A stretch of DNA of 7,599 bases from Thermoanaerobacteraceae bacterium (GTDB lineage Bacteria > Bacillota > Desulfotomaculia > Desulfotomaculales > Ammonificaceae). Positions 5,771-7,599 of the stretch are shown piece by piece. The stretch is from assembly GCA_030016455.1 (NCBI GenBank), contig JASEJH010000068.1, positions 1 to 7,599 on the forward strand, written 5' to 3'. Position 1 is the stretch's first letter. The number at the start of each line of letters is the position of its first letter. The translations under genes and the position numbers were made by a program. A model generated the notes under the pieces. That model saw only the letters and a list, made by a program, of their open reading frames with translations, ran no database searches and had not been told where the DNA came from.

Positions 5771-6430
5771 TTGCTCACCATGGAACAGGTCGGGTTCTCG
5801 ATCAACCAGCGGATTCAGGTGGCGCTGGAGAACAGCGACGAGTACTACGTTTCGTCGGTAGAGGACATCACGGCCGACGCGGTGTTCATCGCGGTGCCCT
5901 ACCGGCAGCAAATGCCCCTGGTTCTCTCACCGGGAGACCGCGTAAAGGTCCAGCTGCCCGGGACGGGCGAGTGCTTCTCCTTCACGACGACGGTTACCGG
6001 TCGCCGGGAAGAAGGAGTGCTGCTTTACAGCCTGGCCTTCCCCGAGGAGATCAAACGCATCCAGCGCCGGCGTGACGTGCGGCTGCCCGTTTTGCTTAAT
6101 GTCTTTTACGCCGAAGTGCCCGAAGGGGATGCTTCGCCGGTCTTTAAGGAAACAAAGGCCCTCGACTTAAGCGCCGGCGGGCTACGCCTGGTTACGGAAG
6201 AAGGATACCTTCCCGGGACAAAACTTATCGTTAAGTTCCGGTTGCCGGTACGGAATAACTTCATCGAAACGGTGACGAAGGCCCGCGTGATCAGGCAAGA
6301 ACCGGTAGTTTTCGAGAAGAAGAGGCTTTACCACCTGGGCATAGAGTTTCTTGATCTACCGCAGAGCCAGAAGGACAAAATCTTTAGTTACATTTTCTGG
6401 AAAATGATGGAGCAGAACCGGCTCCGGTAA
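5771..6430 (+). CDS. PilZ-domain c-di-GMP receptor, YcgR-like flagellar brake
   Basis: This cytosolic c-di-GMP-binding protein probably slows or modulates the flagellum when c-di-GMP rises, as YcgR (enterics) and YpfA/MotI (Bacillus) do. The product is 219 aa from TTG 5771. Residues about 5-90 form a YcgR_2-like N-terminal beta domain (INQRIQVALENSDEYYVSSV, SPGDRVKVQLPG). The PilZ domain follows with both nucleotide-binding elements intact: RxxxR in QRRRDVRLPV (R100, R104) and D-x-S-x-x-G in LDLSAGGLRL (D132, S134, G137). It ends with YHLGIEFLDLPQSQKDKIFSYIF, the typical PilZ terminal strand and helix. It sits 14 nt after flhG, so it is almost surely co-transcribed with flhA-F-G. A GGCxxG-type effector partner is not visible. 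The family is certain; the brake role is inferred from context. Confidence 0.92.
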   Translation: MLTMEQVGFSINQRIQVALENSDEYYVSSVEDITADAVFIAVPYRQQMPLVLSPGDRVKVQLPGTGECFSFTTTVTGRREEGVLLYSLAFPEEIKRIQRRRDVRLPVLLNVFYAEVPEGDASPVFKETKALDLSAGGLRLVTEEGYLPGTKLIVKFRLPVRNNFIETVTKARVIRQEPVVFEKKRLYHLGIEFLDLPQSQKDKIFSYIFWKMMEQNRLR

Positions 6431-6581
6431 AAGGTTCAACGGTTGTAAAGCAGGGAGAGGATTTGGGGTCCGTTCGACGTTCAAAATTCGAAGTCGAAAC
6501 TAAGAGCTGTTTCAGGGGTCCTCTGGGTTCTGATGACCGACATCTGGCCGCTGACTACTGGTGTAGGGGGGAGGAAGTCTA
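6431..6581 (+). promoter_or_regulatory. 151-nt gap before sigD with a hairpin
   Basis: The main structure is TTCGAC-G-TTC (6473-6482) pairing with GAA-GTCGAA (6490-6498): nine base pairs, one bulged G and a 7-nt loop AAAATTC. No U-run follows, so a terminator is unlikely. GGGGTCC occurs at 6465-6471 and 6515-6521. The longer AGGGGTCCTC (6514-6523) is also present before flhA at 1404-1413. The end (about 6530-6560) has a loosely repeated CTGATGACCG / CTGACTACTG. GGGGGGAGGAA (6566-6576) is a strong ribosome-binding site 5-7 nt before the sigD ATG. I could not identify a convincing sigma-A or sigma-D promoter, though a gap of this size within the block makes separate control of sigD plausible. 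Confidence 0.4.
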
Positions 6582-7349
6582 ATGGTTGTAGAGAAAGCGT
6601 GGCGGGAATACAAAGTCGGCAAGTCGGATGCCGTACGACAGGAGTTGATTCTGAAGTACCTGCCTCTGGTTAAACAACTGGCGGGGCGTCTTGCGGTGCG
6701 TTTGCCTCCGTGGATCAGCCAGGAAGACCTGGAAAGCGCGGGTGTCTTCGGCTTGATGGCGGCGATCGAGCGGTTCGACCCGGACCACGGGACGGATTTT
6801 GAGGCCTATGCCTACCGGCGGGTAAGGGGGGCGATGCTGGATGAGGTCCGGCGTCTGACCTGGTTGCCGCGAAGCCTGTGGCAGCGGATGCAGGAGGTGA
6901 ACGCCGTTAGGGAGGAGTTGGAAAAGAAGAACGGCCAGCGGCCGACGAATGAGGAACTGGCGAGCAGATTGGGTATTTCCACCAACGAACTGGCGAAAGT
7001 CTCCAGTTATTTTCAGGCGCTGTCACCCACCTCGCTGGAAGAAACGGTGAACACCAGTAACGGGAGCCAGCTTTCCTGGGGTGATTTGATTGAGGACCCG
7101 TTGAGCCCCGATCCGCTGGAAATGCTGAGTCAGGCTGAGGATCACCGGTTGCTGGAAGAGGCGATCACCCGGCTTGACGAAAAGTTGAAGCTGGTGCTGG
7201 CGCTCTATTACCAGGAGAAACTGACCTTGAAGGAAATCGGGCAGGTGCTCAAAGTTTCCGAATCCCGTGTGTGCCAGTTGCACGCCAAAGCGATCAGAAA
7301 GCTGCGGGAAATTCTGTCGACAATGACTCGGGTAGGGAGTGGACGCTGA
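6582..7349 (+). CDS. sigD: Flagellar RNA polymerase sigma factor SigD (FliA/WhiG family)
   Basis: This sigma factor directs RNA polymerase to late flagellar, motility and chemotaxis promoters. At 255 aa it has the three-domain FliA layout without region 1. Region 2 (about 23-95) includes YLPLVKQLAGRLAVRLP, the QEDLESAGVFGLMAAIERFD core-binding helix, FEAYAYRRVRGAMLDEVR and the TWLPRSLW end typical of FliA/SigD. Region 3 (about 102-150) includes NGQRPTNEELASRLGIS. Region 4 (about 190-245) has the helix-turn-helix LTLKEIGQVLKVSESRVCQLH. A strong GGAGG (6570-6574) lies 7 nt before the ATG. Its activity is usually held off by the anti-sigma factor FlgM, which is not in this window. The stop shares a base with the next ATG (TGATG). 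A sporulation or general-stress sigma is less likely because of the TWLPRS segment and the gene context. Confidence 0.95.
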   Translation: MVVEKAWREYKVGKSDAVRQELILKYLPLVKQLAGRLAVRLPPWISQEDLESAGVFGLMAAIERFDPDHGTDFEAYAYRRVRGAMLDEVRRLTWLPRSLWQRMQEVNAVREELEKKNGQRPTNEELASRLGISTNELAKVSSYFQALSPTSLEETVNTSNGSQLSWGDLIEDPLSPDPLEMLSQAEDHRLLEEAITRLDEKLKLVLALYYQEKLTLKEIGQVLKVSESRVCQLHAKAIRKLREILSTMTRVGSGR

Positions 7350-7599
7350 TGCTGACTCTACTGGTGGGTCTCGTTCTGGGACTGCTGGTGTTCTTTTGCG
7401 TCGGCTTCTTGTGGTTCCTTCTGCGCTTCAAGCGCGAGCAGGATTTCGCCTCCCAGGTTAAAGGGGTTACCGTTGAAGAACTCGATCTGGAAAGCCGATT
7501 AGTTAATATTGAGAACAAAATTGAGACGCTGACCGCCATTTGCCTGGAACTCAAGGAGCGGGTGCAGTTGATCGAAAAACAAGCCGAGACCATCTTGAG
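7349..7599 (+). CDS. Small membrane-anchored coiled-coil protein, SwrB-like by position (partial)
   Basis: An open frame starts at the ATG overlapping the sigD stop by one base and runs off the window end (83 codons seen, no stop). AGGGAG (7334-7339) lies 9 nt upstream. Residues 2-26 (LTLLVGLVLGLLVFFCVGFL and on) form one hydrophobic membrane segment, followed by a basic stop-transfer RFKRE. From about 42 the chain is rich in Leu, Ile, Glu and Lys (EELDLESRLVNIENKIETL, LELKERVQLIEKQAETIL), as expected of a cytoplasmic coiled coil. Bacillus subtilis swrB (ylxL), directly after sigD, has exactly this build and promotes activation of the flagellar export apparatus. That homology is inferred from position and architecture only; short coiled coils resemble each other easily. 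A general N-anchored coiled-coil protein of unknown role is the alternative. Because it is translationally coupled to sigD, the two are likely made together. Confidence 0.7.
   Translation, partial: MLTLLVGLVLGLLVFFCVGFLWFLLRFKREQDFASQVKGVTVEELDLESRLVNIENKIETLTAICLELKERVQLIEKQAETIL

Noticed and set aside
6431..6581. Sigma-D autoregulatory promoter ahead of sigD
   Set aside because: No TAAA followed at 14-16 nt by a CCGATAT-like element was found.
1..7599. CRISPR array, insertion sequence or phage genes
   Set aside because: No regularly spaced repeats, transposase or integrase coding regions, or terminal inverted repeats were seen in the window.

Overview
This window is a GC-rich stretch (roughly 60% by eye) in which every gene lies on the + strand. 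It has strong purine-rich Shine-Dalgarno sequences and occasional TTG and GTG starts. The order flhA-flhF-flhG-PilZ-sigD-(small membrane protein) is the classic flagellar block of motile Firmicutes. Together with the GC content this points to a clostridial organism, plausibly the Desulfotomaculum/Pelotomaculum/Moorella kind. That placement is inference from gene order and protein style, not from a search.

Layout. Positions 1-204 hold the 3' end of fabZ (fatty-acid synthesis). A 106-nt gap with a strong hairpin leads to a WecA/TagO-type polyprenyl-phosphate sugar-1-phosphate transferase (311-1393). Then comes a 275-nt gene-free gap (1394-1668). It carries a very well-formed candidate structured RNA at about 1509-1625 and a diverged direct repeat whose downstream copy contains the flhA start codon. 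From 1669 to 6430 flhA, flhF, flhG and a PilZ-domain gene are tightly packed: flhA/flhF overlap by 11 nt, flhF/flhG by 38 nt, and flhG/PilZ are 14 nt apart. A second gap (6431-6581), with a hairpin, precedes sigD (6582-7349). sigD overlaps by one base (TGATG) the start of a truncated gene for a small membrane-anchored, probably coiled-coil protein in the position of Bacillus swrB.

How the genes work together. FlhA is the export gate of the flagellar type III secretion apparatus. FlhF (SRP-like GTPase) and FlhG (MinD-like ATPase) set flagellar position and number. The PilZ protein would couple c-di-GMP to motility. SigD transcribes late flagellar and chemotaxis genes. The last gene may aid export-apparatus activation if it is a SwrB analogue. 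fabZ and tagO are envelope and lipid genes that are not functionally flagellar.

The least explained part is 1394-1668. It combines a folded-RNA candidate on the + strand (12-pair closing stem, GNRA-capped hairpin, long arm with tandem G.A pairs), a repeat in register with the flhA N-terminus, and ambiguous start-codon selection for flhA. The other items worth checking are a G7 run where loss of one base would fuse FlhF to FlhG, and the short motif AGGGGTCCTC shared by the two gaps before flagellar genes.
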